Assembly: GCA_002392655.1 (NCBI GenBank)
Contig: DGHK01000039.1
Span: 29,987-93,986, forward strand
Direction: 5' to 3'
Source: Lachnospiraceae bacterium UBA3850
GTDB lineage: Bacteria > Bacillota > Clostridia > Lachnospirales > Lachnospiraceae
Length of the DNA: 64,000 nt
The translations under genes were made by a program, and so were the position numbers. The notes beneath the pieces were generated by a model, which saw only the letters and a list, made by a program, of their open reading frames with translations, was not told the origin of the DNA and searched no databases. Shown piece by piece: positions 27,457 to 36,009 of the stretch (positions are counted from its first letter, which is position 1; every line of letters starts with the position of its first letter).

Positions 27457-28014
27457 ATGAATGAGGAAAACACTAAAAACAATACATCAGGCTTATCACT
27501 GAGTGATAAGAATTCTGTTAATCAGGAGCCGGTAGATGAAGTATTCTTCTTTGCAAGTCAGAGAGAGATGAGTGGCTACGAAAAGAAGACAGTATTTTTT
27601 GAACCTATGGTTCTATCTAACAAAAAACAATTTCGGTTAAATCCGGTTCTTGTTCTTGTTTCTCTATTAGTCCTGATCATGGGAGTAATAGTTTCGATAG
27701 ATATGCTTAAGAAGGAGCCGGGCACTCTGGAAGGAGCTTATAAGTTTACTTATGCAGAAGCGTCCGGCAAGACTATGACCCAGAGTCAGCTCAGGGCACG
27801 CGGACTTAACTCCGCAAATCTTTGTCTGGAGATAGGCGGAGACAAGGCTAAGGTATCATTAGACGAAAACTTAGCAGACTGTGATTATACAGTTGATGGA
27901 GATGAAATAATAATCACCAAGGGCGAAAAGGTTCTGAAGGGTGAGGTTGATCTTATAGAAGAAACCGTGACTCTTGAAATGGATGGAGCGGATTTGATAT
28001 TTGAGAAGATGTAA
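27457..28014 (+). CDS. Single-span membrane protein with extracellular beta-rich domain (paralogue B)
   Basis: 185 residues from ATG 27457 after AAGGAG. Same layout as the preceding gene: hydrophilic N-terminus, one span (LVLVSLLVLIMGVIVSIDM), then KKEPGTLEGAYKFTYAEASG and a domain ending DLIFEKM. Matching positions in the copy upstream (FAYAEADG, VDLYEETITMEM versus VDLIEETVTLEM) show they arose by tandem duplication. It lacks the N-terminal SVNET and YNQPS repeats. Function unknown; the pair ends at a strong terminator. Confidence 0.75.
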   Translation: MNEENTKNNTSGLSLSDKNSVNQEPVDEVFFFASQREMSGYEKKTVFFEPMVLSNKKQFRLNPVLVLVSLLVLIMGVIVSIDMLKKEPGTLEGAYKFTYAEASGKTMTQSQLRARGLNSANLCLEIGGDKAKVSLDENLADCDYTVDGDEIIITKGEKVLKGEVDLIEETVTLEMDGADLIFEKM

Positions 28015-28059
28015 ACATACCTGCTGGCTTTGAGATTAAAACCAAATATAAAATAATAA

Positions 28060-28114
28060 AAAACCTCCTGATTAACCACAAAAATGTGGCTAAACGTAAT
28101 CGGGGGGGGTTTTA
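28060..28114 (+). terminator. Intrinsic terminator after the paralogous pair
   Basis: AAAACCTCCTGATTA (28060-28074) pairs with TAATCGGGGGGGGTTTT-type sequence (28097-28113) through G-T pairs, and CCACA (28076-28080) pairs with TGTGG (28085-28089) across an AAAA loop. The stem ends in TTTT. It separates the pair from the pheST leader. Confidence 0.75.
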
Positions 28115-28164
28115 TAATAAAATCTGTAAATCAGATGGAAGTGAAGTAGATAAATATTTATTTC

Positions 28165-28193
28165 TTGACTTTGATATATCCAGTAACTATAAT
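28165..28193 (+). promoter_or_regulatory. Promoter of the pheS-pheT T-box transcript
   Basis: TTGACT at 28165-28170 and TATAAT at 28188-28193, spaced 17 bases. Start expected near 28200, giving a leader of about 310 bases before the pheS ATG. Confidence 0.75.
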
Positions 28194-28199
28194 GACATA

Positions 28200-28450
28200 A
28201 GTATTTAGTATAAAAACATAATATGACCATGATGGTGCATAAAGCTTGTAGCATTCACCGACCAGAGAGACGGGATCATCGGCTGGAAGTCCTGTTGGAA
28301 TGAAGTTATGAGTTATCTTCACACTGGAGTCAGAGTTAATGAAAGAGTTATATTGCCGTTTGTAGAATAGTTGGCAATATAGAAGTCGGGTGGTACCGCG
28401 GTTTAAGAATCGTCCCGGGATGTACATATGTGCATCCCGGTTTGTTATTT
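28200..28450 (+). promoter_or_regulatory. T-box leader specific for tRNA-Phe, upstream of pheS
   Basis: The T-box GGGTGGTACCGCG is at 28388-28400 and is followed by a terminator stem, CCGGGATGTACA paired with TGTGCATCCCGG (28415-28440), and a T-rich tract. Upstream is the stem I distal motif AGAGAG (28264-28269) and, on the 3' side of stem I, TTC at 28318-28320 followed by ACACTGGAG: TTC is a Phe codon in the expected specifier position. The TGGT bulge can pair with the ACCA end of tRNA-Phe. Uncharged tRNA-Phe should favour antitermination and raise pheST expression. Confidence 0.92.
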
Positions 28451-28510
28451 TTGGTGACAAATCAGGATATACCCTGTCTGTCATCTTTTGAAAAACGGAG
28501 GATAATAATA

Positions 28511-29602
28511 ATGAAGGAATTACTTGAGAAGATCAGAAGAGAGGCTGAACAGAAAATAGCTGCTTCTGAAAACACAGAGTCCCTTGATGATGTCAAGGTT
28601 TCGATCCTTGGTAAAAAGGGTGAGCTTACCATGCTCATGAAGGGCATGAAGGATCTCAGCCCAGAAGAGAGACCAAAGTTTGGTCAGCTTGTTAACCAGG
28701 CTCGTGAACAGATTGAATTAAAAATGAATGCCAAAAGAGAAGCTATGCGTAAGGAAATGCTTACTGCAAAGATGGCAAGAGAAACAATCGATGTAACTCT
28801 TCCCGGAAAAAAGATGATGAGAGGTCATAAGCATCCGAATCAGATAGCATTGGAGGATCTTGAGAGAGTATTTATCGGAATGGGCTACGAAGTAGTAGAC
28901 GGACCAGAAGTAGAGTATGATCGAATGAACTTCAAGCTTCTCAACATTCCTGAGAATCATCCTGCAAAGGACGAGCAGGATACATTTTATATAAGTAGAC
29001 ATGATCCTGCAAAGGGACAGACCACAGAGGATGATATCGTTCTTCGTACACAGACATCCTCGGTTCAGGCCAGGATAATGCTTGCAGCCGGAAAGTTGAA
29101 GGAGACAACACCGGGCTTCCCTGAGAGAGAGCTTCCTATCAAGATTATCTCTCCCGGACGTGTATTCAGATCCGATGAGGTTGACGCAACTCATTCACCA
29201 TCCTTCCATCAGGTTGAAGGACTGGTTATCGGAAAGGGCGTGACTATGGCTGATCTTAAGGGAACACTTGATCAGTTTGCCACAAACTTCTTCGGACCAA
29301 AGACCAAAACAAAGCTTCGTCCGCACCACTTCCCATTTACAGAGCCATCAGCTGAGGTTGATGTAACATGTTTCAAATGTGGCGGCAAGGGCTGCGGTGT
29401 ATGCAAGGGATCAGGCTGGATAGAGATACTCGGATGTGGTATGGTTCATCCACACGTTCTCGAGATGTGCGGTATCGATCCTAATGAATACTCAGGTTTC
29501 GCATTCGGAATCGGCCTTGAGAGAGTTGCGCTCCTAAAGTACGAAATCGCAGACATGCGACTCATGTACGAAAATGACATTCGCTTCCTCGAGCAGTTCT
29601 AA
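28511..29602 (+). CDS. pheS: Phenylalanyl-tRNA synthetase alpha subunit
   Basis: 363 residues from ATG 28511, nine bases after GGAGG; upstream in-frame codons lie in the T-box terminator. The N-terminal coiled coil (~1-85) precedes the class II catalytic core: HPNQIALEDLERVFIGMGYEV, RTQTSSVQARIM, FRSDEVDATHSPSFHQVEGL (motif 2) and FGIGLERVALLKY (motif 3). A four-cysteine insertion (CFKCGGKGCGVCKGSGW, ~297-313) is common in Firmicute PheS and may bind zinc. Charges tRNA-Phe with PheT. Unusually, pheT lies 437 bases downstream rather than directly adjacent. Confidence 0.97.
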   Translation: MKELLEKIRREAEQKIAASENTESLDDVKVSILGKKGELTMLMKGMKDLSPEERPKFGQLVNQAREQIELKMNAKREAMRKEMLTAKMARETIDVTLPGKKMMRGHKHPNQIALEDLERVFIGMGYEVVDGPEVEYDRMNFKLLNIPENHPAKDEQDTFYISRHDPAKGQTTEDDIVLRTQTSSVQARIMLAAGKLKETTPGFPERELPIKIISPGRVFRSDEVDATHSPSFHQVEGLVIGKGVTMADLKGTLDQFATNFFGPKTKTKLRPHHFPFTEPSAEVDVTCFKCGGKGCGVCKGSGWIEILGCGMVHPHVLEMCGIDPNEYSGFAFGIGLERVALLKYEIADMRLMYENDIRFLEQF

Positions 29603-29718
29603 CCCCTCACTAGTGAATAATTTTTCTACGAGGATGATGAGACTAGATAAAGTAAATAATAGTAATAATTCATATATGAATATACTATATGTTTTGGAAA
29701 TGATATATATATTGAATA

Positions 29719-30018
29719 GCGAGTGACATATGCTTTCGCGAGGGGGCCTTTCGGACCTCGGCGCTTAGCGACTTACGAGCACGTAGTGCGAAGTAAGAGC
29801 TTAGCAAGCGCGAGCGTCCGCTAGGGGGCAAAACAGTCCGGTGGACTGTTTGCGAACGGAAGCGAATCAGCTCACGATTCGGAGAATCGTGAGTCTGTCC
29901 GAAGGACAGAAGCATTCTGCGTAGCAGAATCAATACTTGCGAAGCAGGGATTGCATATCACGAAGTGATATGGCTCGAGCGATACCCCGAGAGGAAGTAT
30001 ATGTAACGAGCATCACGC
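29719..30018. repeat. Compound palindromic element: at least eight small hairpins enclosed by an outer stem, between pheS and pheT
   Basis: The 437-base pheS-pheT gap holds a GC-richer island unlike the flanking AT-rich DNA. Hairpins with short loops follow one another: 29772-29797 (inner GCAC-GTA-GTGC), 29799-29809, 29831-29851 (9 bp, loop GGT), 29871-29893 (10 bp, GGA), 29894-29910 (7 bp, GAA), 29914-29930 (7 bp, GTA), 29932-29952 (loop GAA) and 29954-29972 (8 bp, GAA). Outer arms 29727-29745 and 29985-30003 can pair at about 15-16 of 19 positions, and GTGA 29723-29726 with TCAC 30013-30016 extends this. No credible ORF. It could be a mobile REP/MITE-like unit or a structured RNA; the pairing is seen, the role is inference. 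Confidence 0.85.
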
Positions 30019-30039
30019 AAATAACACAAGGAGAAAAAT

Positions 30040-32472
30040 ATGAACACACCTATTTCATGGATAAAAGCCTACGTCCCTGACTTAAATGTATCACCTCAGG
30101 AATTCGTAGATAAGATAACACTTTCAGGTTCTCACGTAGAGAACTATAATCAGTATGACAAAAATCTCGAGAAGATTGTTGTTGGAAAGATCCTTTCTAT
30201 AGAGAAGCACCCTGATGCAGATAAGCTGGTTGTCTGCCAGGTCGATATTGGTGCTGCAGAACCGATTCAGATAGTTACAGGTGCTCCGAATGTTAAAGTC
30301 GGCGATATGACACCTACCGTTCTTGATGGCGGTAAGGTAGCAGGCGGACACGATGGAGGAGAGCTCCCTCCTGATGGAATTCGTATCAAAGCTGGTGCTC
30401 TTCGCGGCGTTCCTTCAAATGGTATGATGTGTGCCATCGAAGAGCTGGGTTCATCCAGAGAGCTTTATCCGGAAGCACCGGAAAACGGAGTATATGTTTT
30501 CCCTAAGGATGCAGATGTTAAGCCCGGAGATGATGCGATAAAAGCACTCGGACTTGATGATACAAATGTTGAATATGAGATTACATCTAACAGAGTAGAT
30601 TGCTTCTCCATAATCGGGATGGCAAGAGAGGCGGCAGCTACATTTGATCTGGACTTTAAGCCGCCTGTAGTTGAGGTTAAGGAAAGTTCAAAAGAGAAGA
30701 CCTCTGATTATGTCTCAGTTGATATACAGGATACAAAACTTTGCAAGCGATATATAGCAAGGGTTGTTAAGAATGTAAAGATCGGTCCTTCACCAAAGTG
30801 GATGCAGGACAGACTCAGAAGTCAGGGGATTCGTGCCATCAATAATATAGTAGATATCACAAACTATGTTATGGAGGAAATGGGACAGCCTATGCATGCA
30901 TTTGACCTGGCAACAATTGCCGGTAATAAGATAGTAGTCAGATGTGCAGAGGATGGTGATAAGTTTACAACTCTCGATGGTATCGAGCGTGAGCTGAACA
31001 AGGATGTTCTGATGATATGCGATGGTGAGAAGGAGATAGGCATCGCCGGAATCATGGGTGGTGAGAATTCCATGGTTACTGAGAGTATGGATACGCTTCT
31101 TTTTGAAGCTGCATGCTTTGATGGAACAAATATCCGTCAGTCAGAGAGAAAACTTGGTCTCAGAACTGATGCCGCAGGAAAGTTCGAGAAGGGACTTGAT
31201 CCGAATCTTGCAGAAGAGGCGATAAACCGTGCATGTCAGCTTGTTGAGGAGATGGGCTGCGGAGAGGTTCTTCAGGGTTCAGTGGATGTTTATCCTGAAC
31301 CTGTTAAGCCATGGACACTCGACTTTGAGCCTGAGAAGATGAATGCTCTTCTCGGACTGGAGATACCTGTTGAGACACAGCTTCATATCTATGACAGGCT
31401 CGGACTTGGTTATGATGCTGAGAATAAGAAGCTTATAATTCCTACATTCAGACAGGATCTTGGCTGTATGGCTGATCTTGCTGAAGAGATTGCGCGTATC
31501 TACGGATATGACAAGATTCCTTCAACACTTCCTACAATAAATGCAGGAATAGGCGGTATATCCTATAATGAAGCAATCAACAGGATCGTCAGAATGGTAG
31601 CTGAGGATAATGGATTTTCTCAGGCTATGTGCTATAGCTTTGAAAGCCCGAAGGTTTTTGATAAGCTTCTCATTCCTGAGGACAGCACCATGAGACGTGC
31701 TGTCAAGATCACTAATCCTCTTGGTGAGGACTTCAGTATCATGAGAACACTTCCTCTTAACGGACTGCTTACATCGCTTTCAATAAATTATAATAGAAGA
31801 AATAAGGATGTCAGACTGTATGAGCTGGGCAAGGTATATCTTCCTAAGGAGCTTCCACTTACAGAGCTTCCAAATGAAAAGGAGAGAATCGCACTTGGTA
31901 TGTATGGTGATGGTGACTTCTTCACTCTTAAGGGTGTTGTTGAGGAGATGCTCGGAAAGCTCGGTTTCGGAAAAGAATGTGACTATGTTCCAACTAAGGA
32001 TTATCCATTCCTTCATCCGGGAAGACAGGCTGATATCATGAAGGGTAAGCTTCGTGTCGGTTATATCGGTCAGCTTCATCCGGAAGCAGCACTTAACTAT
32101 GATATGAAGGGCGAGGTTTATATCGCTGTTGTAAATATGGACACGGCATCTATGCTTGCCAAGTTTGATGTGAAGTATGCCGGAATCGCTAAGTATCCTG
32201 CATCAACACGTGACCTGGCACTGGTTTGTGACAAGGCTGTTTATGTTGGCGAAATAGAGAAAACTATTCGTAAGAATGCAGGTAAGTTCCTTGAGAAGCT
32301 TGAGCTCTTTGATGTATATGAGGGCGAACAGGTTGAGAAGGGTAAGAAGAGTGTTGCTTTCTCACTTTCCTTCAGATCAGATGATCATACACTTAAGGAT
32401 GACGAAGTAAATCCTGCTATAGAGAAGATTCTTTCTGCACTTTCTGCACAGGGAATTGAGATTCGTGCTTAA
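30040..32472 (+). CDS. pheT: Phenylalanyl-tRNA synthetase beta subunit
   Basis: 810 residues, the usual bacterial size. An N-terminal tRNA-binding (EMAP-like) domain (VVGKILSIEKHPDADKLVVC, ~46-65) is followed by the B3/B4 editing region, B5 domain, the degenerate synthetase core (RIYGYDKIPSTLP, NPLGEDFSIMRTLPLNGLL) and a C-terminal anticodon-binding domain (AKYPASTRDLALVCDKAV, LSFRSDDHTLKDDEVN). AAGGAG precedes ATG 30040. Transcription presumably reads from the T-box promoter through the hairpin island, unless an unseen promoter lies in the AT-rich segment 29630-29715. Confidence 0.97.
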   Translation: MNTPISWIKAYVPDLNVSPQEFVDKITLSGSHVENYNQYDKNLEKIVVGKILSIEKHPDADKLVVCQVDIGAAEPIQIVTGAPNVKVGDMTPTVLDGGKVAGGHDGGELPPDGIRIKAGALRGVPSNGMMCAIEELGSSRELYPEAPENGVYVFPKDADVKPGDDAIKALGLDDTNVEYEITSNRVDCFSIIGMAREAAATFDLDFKPPVVEVKESSKEKTSDYVSVDIQDTKLCKRYIARVVKNVKIGPSPKWMQDRLRSQGIRAINNIVDITNYVMEEMGQPMHAFDLATIAGNKIVVRCAEDGDKFTTLDGIERELNKDVLMICDGEKEIGIAGIMGGENSMVTESMDTLLFEAACFDGTNIRQSERKLGLRTDAAGKFEKGLDPNLAEEAINRACQLVEEMGCGEVLQGSVDVYPEPVKPWTLDFEPEKMNALLGLEIPVETQLHIYDRLGLGYDAENKKLIIPTFRQDLGCMADLAEEIARIYGYDKIPSTLPTINAGIGGISYNEAINRIVRMVAEDNGFSQAMCYSFESPKVFDKLLIPEDSTMRRAVKITNPLGEDFSIMRTLPLNGLLTSLSINYNRRNKDVRLYELGKVYLPKELPLTELPNEKERIALGMYGDGDFFTLKGVVEEMLGKLGFGKECDYVPTKDYPFLHPGRQADIMKGKLRVGYIGQLHPEAALNYDMKGEVYIAVVNMDTASMLAKFDVKYAGIAKYPASTRDLALVCDKAVYVGEIEKTIRKNAGKFLEKLELFDVYEGEQVEKGKKSVAFSLSFRSDDHTLKDDEVNPAIEKILSALSAQGIEIRA

Positions 32473-32517
32473 TAAGTATATATAAAAAAGCAAAGAATCT
32501 TGAAATGAGGAATATAT

Positions 32518-33642
32518 ATGGACGTCAAGGATTTTTACTATGACTTGCCCGAGGAGCTCATCGCGCAGGATCCGCTGGAGAAGCGTGATGATTCCCGCCT
32601 CATGGTTATTCACAGAGATACGGGTGAGATAGAACATAAGCATTTTCATGACATAATTGAATATCTGAATCCTGGGGACTGCCTTGTTATCAATGATACG
32701 AAGGTTATTCCCGCACGCCTTCTGGGCGTGAAGGAAGGAACAGGAGCTGCAGTTGAGGTGCTTCTTCTCAAGGAAGCCGATGCTGCCGGAAGTGTTCCTT
32801 CTGAGAATAAAAATGTAAATACACGTGTGTGGGAGTGCCTGGTTAAGCCGGGAAAGAAACTGAAGCCCGGGGCACGCATACATTTCGGTGCCTCTGACAG
32901 TAATGATGTTATGGGTTCAGATGCTATCCTTCGAGCTGAGGTTATAGATACAGTAGAAGAGGGAAACAGAATCATCCGCTTTGAATATGAGGGAATCTGG
33001 GAAGAGGTTCTGGACAAGCTGGGTGAGATGCCGCTTCCACCGTATATTACGCATAAACTTCAGGATAAGAACCGTTATCAGACAGTTTATGCGAAGCATG
33101 AGGGGAGCGCTGCTGCACCTACGGCGGGATTACATTTTACTGAAGAATTATTAAAGAGGATAGAGGAAAAGGGTGTACGTATTGCCAGACTGACTCTTCA
33201 TGTCGGACTGGGGACCTTCCGTCCTGTAAAGGTTGATAAGATAGAGGATCATCATATGCATTCAGAGTTCTATGAGCTCGGAAGCGAGGCAGCTGATATC
33301 ATAAATGAAACCAGAAGAGGCGGCGGAAGAGTTATCTCTGTTGGTACGACAAGCACCAGAACACTTGAAACAGTAGGAACTCAGCAGGGTATACAAAAGA
33401 ATCCGGATGAAGAATTCAAGACTCTTCAGCCTGCGTCCGGCTGGACCAGTATTTTTATTTATCCGGGCTATGAATTTAAAATAGTAGATTCTTTAATTAC
33501 TAACTTCCATTTGCCTGAGTCAACGCTTATAATGCTAGTGTCAGCATTTTATAATCGTGAGTCGGTTATGGATGCTTATGAAACTGCGGTGGAGGAGAGA
33601 TACAGATTCTTCTCGTTTGGGGATAGTATGATACTATTATAA
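32518..33642 (+). CDS. queA: S-adenosylmethionine:tRNA ribosyltransferase-isomerase
   Basis: 374 residues. [20 protein letters not shown] at the N-terminus, then [45 protein letters not shown] and [15 protein letters not shown] sequence ([16 protein letters not shown]) and [17 protein letters not shown] are diagnostic of QueA. It adds the epoxycyclopentanediol ring to 7-aminomethyl-deazaguanine in tRNA, making epoxyqueuosine. An insertion near residues 88-105 ([12 protein letters not shown]) makes it slightly longer than many homologues. The next gene begins four bases after its stop. Confidence 0.97.
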   Translation: MDVKDFYYDLPEELIAQDPLEKRDDSRLMVIHRDTGEIEHKHFHDIIEYLNPGDCLVINDTKVIPARLLGVKEGTGAAVEVLLLKEADAAGSVPSENKNVNTRVWECLVKPGKKLKPGARIHFGASDSNDVMGSDAILRAEVIDTVEEGNRIIRFEYEGIWEEVLDKLGEMPLPPYITHKLQDKNRYQTVYAKHEGSAAAPTAGLHFTEELLKRIEEKGVRIARLTLHVGLGTFRPVKVDKIEDHHMHSEFYELGSEAADIINETRRGGGRVISVGTTSTRTLETVGTQQGIQKNPDEEFKTLQPASGWTSIFIYPGYEFKIVDSLITNFHLPESTLIMLVSAFYNRESVMDAYETAVEERYRFFSFGDSMILL

Positions 33643-33646
33643 GACT

Positions 33647-35464
33647 ATGAAAAATCTTCGAGACAGCATAAAACTTTTCAGATTTAATCTATTATATACG
33701 ATACTGTTTGAGGTTATCCTTAAAACAGTATCTTTTGCTGTGCTTTTACCGCTGTATTTTACACTTGTTAATATAGCAGTCAAGCTCTCGGGAATAGCAT
33801 ATCTGTCCAAGGAAACGGCGCACAGGTTTTTCAAGGCGCCGTCAACGTATGCATTTATCTTCATTATTCTTGTGATAGCTGCTGCTTATATAATCATAGA
33901 CTTTTCGGGAATCAGCTATTCCTGCAGCAGAGCCAACAAGCTTATGAAGACAAGTCCGATTAGGATGCTGGGCTATGGAATAAAAACAGCCTTCAGACTT
34001 CTCAGACCGAGAAATCTGCCGATATTTATATTTGTACTCTGTTATTTTCCGGTTATAGGAACAATCATACTGAATCTCAGATTTCTGAATATCAGGGCTC
34101 CATATGTGGTTGACATAATTACGATTAATATTTATGCGACTATAGCTCTTGTTGCGATTTACGTTATATACACCTTGTATAATTTCAGGCATATATATCT
34201 GCTTCATATCTTTAATGTAGATAGTTTAAGCTATAGAGGAGCGGCTGACAGAGGGAAAGAGCTGATTGCAGGAAAGAAGCTCAAAAATATATGCGCCGTA
34301 CTTTTTGGATGCCTGATGTTTATTGTTATACCATTTACTATTGATTATCTGTATAGATCAAATGTACTGGAGTTTGTTCTCAGAATAAAGTTCGGATCCA
34401 GAGTGTGGATGATGGTCTACGAGGTTATCAAAACGGTTTCATCCTTTACATATGTTATTCTGGGACTTCCTATTGTTGTAGCCTACATCTGTAATTCTTA
34501 CTACAATGTGGCACCTGAGGAAGAGGGACCGAATATCGATAATCTGGAGGAGTACGACGCTAAAAAGAGCAGCAGGCGTGAGAGAAAGGTATTTGTTTTC
34601 ATCATATGTATAGCTATGATCGTTGATTTGGGCTTTTATGCACTTAAGAGATACAATGTTATATCCATAAATGCAGACTATATGACGAAGGTTACTATAA
34701 CGGCTCACCGCGGAGCAAGTGAGGATGCGCCGGAGAATACTCTGGCGGCCTTTGACAAAGCTATAGAACAGGGAGCGGATGTAGTCGAGCTGGATGTTCG
34801 TCAGACCAAGGATGGAGAGGTCGTCGTTATGCATGACGAGAGTCTGAAGAGAACGTGTGGTGTTAATAAGAAGGTCGGAAAGCTCACCTATGATAAGATT
34901 CTTGAATGTTCTCCTACCAAGAGGTACAAGGGAAGTGACAAGGAACTATATGCCGAGGAAAAGATACCGACTCTCAGGCAGGTGCTTGAGCTCGTGGGCG
35001 ACAGGGCTATGCTCAATATAGAAATCAAGCCGGCCAGAACGGATGATCATCTGGAGGCAAGGGTCGCAGAGTTGATACAGGAGTTTGATTATTACGATAA
35101 TTGTGTTGTAACCTCACCGACATACGGATCTATAAGGAAGATTAAAAATATTGATCCGAGGATTAAGACTGTTTATGTTATGTCGGTCGCAATTGGGGAT
35201 TTCTATGCACTGCCGTATGCGGATGCATTTAGCATAAAATACAGATATGTGAATACGGAGATAGTCAGACAGATACATGAACTTGACAAGGAGGTTTATG
35301 TCTGGACGGTTGATGATAAAGATACACTTGAAAGTATGATGCTTCTTGATGTAGACTCTATCATAACGAATAAACCTGAGGAGATGCGTAGAGCTATGTA
35401 TGAGAATTATTATGGAGACACGCTTCTTGAAAGGATAAATAATTACGTGGAGAATCAGCTATAG
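33647..35464 (+). CDS. Membrane-bound glycerophosphodiester phosphodiesterase
   Basis: 605 residues. The first ~340 contain about eight spans of the membrane domain that precedes GDPD in many Firmicutes. The catalytic domain starts at ITAHRGASEDAPENTLAAFD (~351-370), followed by DVVELDVRQTKDGEVVVMHD, with the catalytic histidines in HRG and MHD and the metal-binding ELD. It would hydrolyse glycerophosphodiesters or lipoteichoic acid fragments. Without a ribosome site and only four bases after queA, it is probably translated by coupling. Substrate uncertain. Confidence 0.9.
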   Translation: MKNLRDSIKLFRFNLLYTILFEVILKTVSFAVLLPLYFTLVNIAVKLSGIAYLSKETAHRFFKAPSTYAFIFIILVIAAAYIIIDFSGISYSCSRANKLMKTSPIRMLGYGIKTAFRLLRPRNLPIFIFVLCYFPVIGTIILNLRFLNIRAPYVVDIITINIYATIALVAIYVIYTLYNFRHIYLLHIFNVDSLSYRGAADRGKELIAGKKLKNICAVLFGCLMFIVIPFTIDYLYRSNVLEFVLRIKFGSRVWMMVYEVIKTVSSFTYVILGLPIVVAYICNSYYNVAPEEEGPNIDNLEEYDAKKSSRRERKVFVFIICIAMIVDLGFYALKRYNVISINADYMTKVTITAHRGASEDAPENTLAAFDKAIEQGADVVELDVRQTKDGEVVVMHDESLKRTCGVNKKVGKLTYDKILECSPTKRYKGSDKELYAEEKIPTLRQVLELVGDRAMLNIEIKPARTDDHLEARVAELIQEFDYYDNCVVTSPTYGSIRKIKNIDPRIKTVYVMSVAIGDFYALPYADAFSIKYRYVNTEIVRQIHELDKEVYVWTVDDKDTLESMMLLDVDSIITNKPEEMRRAMYENYYGDTLLERINNYVENQL

Positions 35465-35487
35465 GCTGAAAAAGGAGACATAGAGAT

Positions 35488-35973
35488 ATGCATTATCTGA
35501 TAGTATTTTTGATATCTATGGTGCCTCTCATTGAACTGAGAGGTGCGATACCATATGCGGTAGGTATGGAGCTGAATATGCCGCTTTCATATCTGATAGC
35601 AATAATAGGAAATATGATTCCGCTTCCTTTTATCTTTCTTTTTGCGAGAAGGATTCTTGAGTGGGGAGCGAAACGTGAGTGGCCCAATGGACTGAAATGG
35701 ATCGGAAAGTTTTTCAGCTTCTGCCTGGAAAAGGGAGAGAAGGGTGGAAAAGCACTTACGAGCAAAGCGGGAAGAAGTACATATATAGCACTGCTGTTAT
35801 TTGTTGGTATTCCGCTTCCTGGAACCGGAGGATGGACCGGAACTCTGGCTGCAAGTATCCTTAACCTGGATTTTAAGAAGAGCACTCTGGCTGCACTCTG
35901 TGGAGTAATCCTGGCCGGTGTCATTATGGGCCTGCTCAGCCTGCTGGTATTCGGAACGCTTAAGGCTTCCTAA
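35488..35973 (+). CDS. COG2426 family small multi-spanning membrane protein
   Basis: 161 residues with four to five spans. VFLISMVPLIELRGAIPYAV at the N-terminus and LLLFVGIPLPGTGGWTGTLAAS are the conserved blocks of the family named 'small multi-drug export' (Sm_multidrug_ex). The transport function in the name is weakly supported. Good ribosome site AAGGAG. It sits between the phosphodiesterase and the pseudo-amidase and probably shares their transcript. Confidence 0.85.
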   Translation: MHYLIVFLISMVPLIELRGAIPYAVGMELNMPLSYLIAIIGNMIPLPFIFLFARRILEWGAKREWPNGLKWIGKFFSFCLEKGEKGGKALTSKAGRSTYIALLLFVGIPLPGTGGWTGTLAASILNLDFKKSTLAALCGVILAGVIMGLLSLLVFGTLKAS

Positions 35974-36009
35974 GCTTTGCAACGTAGGATATATGATCGA
36001 AGGAGAGAT

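Noticed and set aside
29685-29933. A minus-strand ORF of 82 codons across the hairpin island
   Set aside because: It lies wholly over palindromes, has no ribosome site and an Arg/Ser-rich composition explained by the repeat sequence.
29772-29972. CRISPR-like array in the pheS-pheT gap
   Set aside because: The hairpins have different stems, there are no identical repeats with uniform spacers, and no cas genes.
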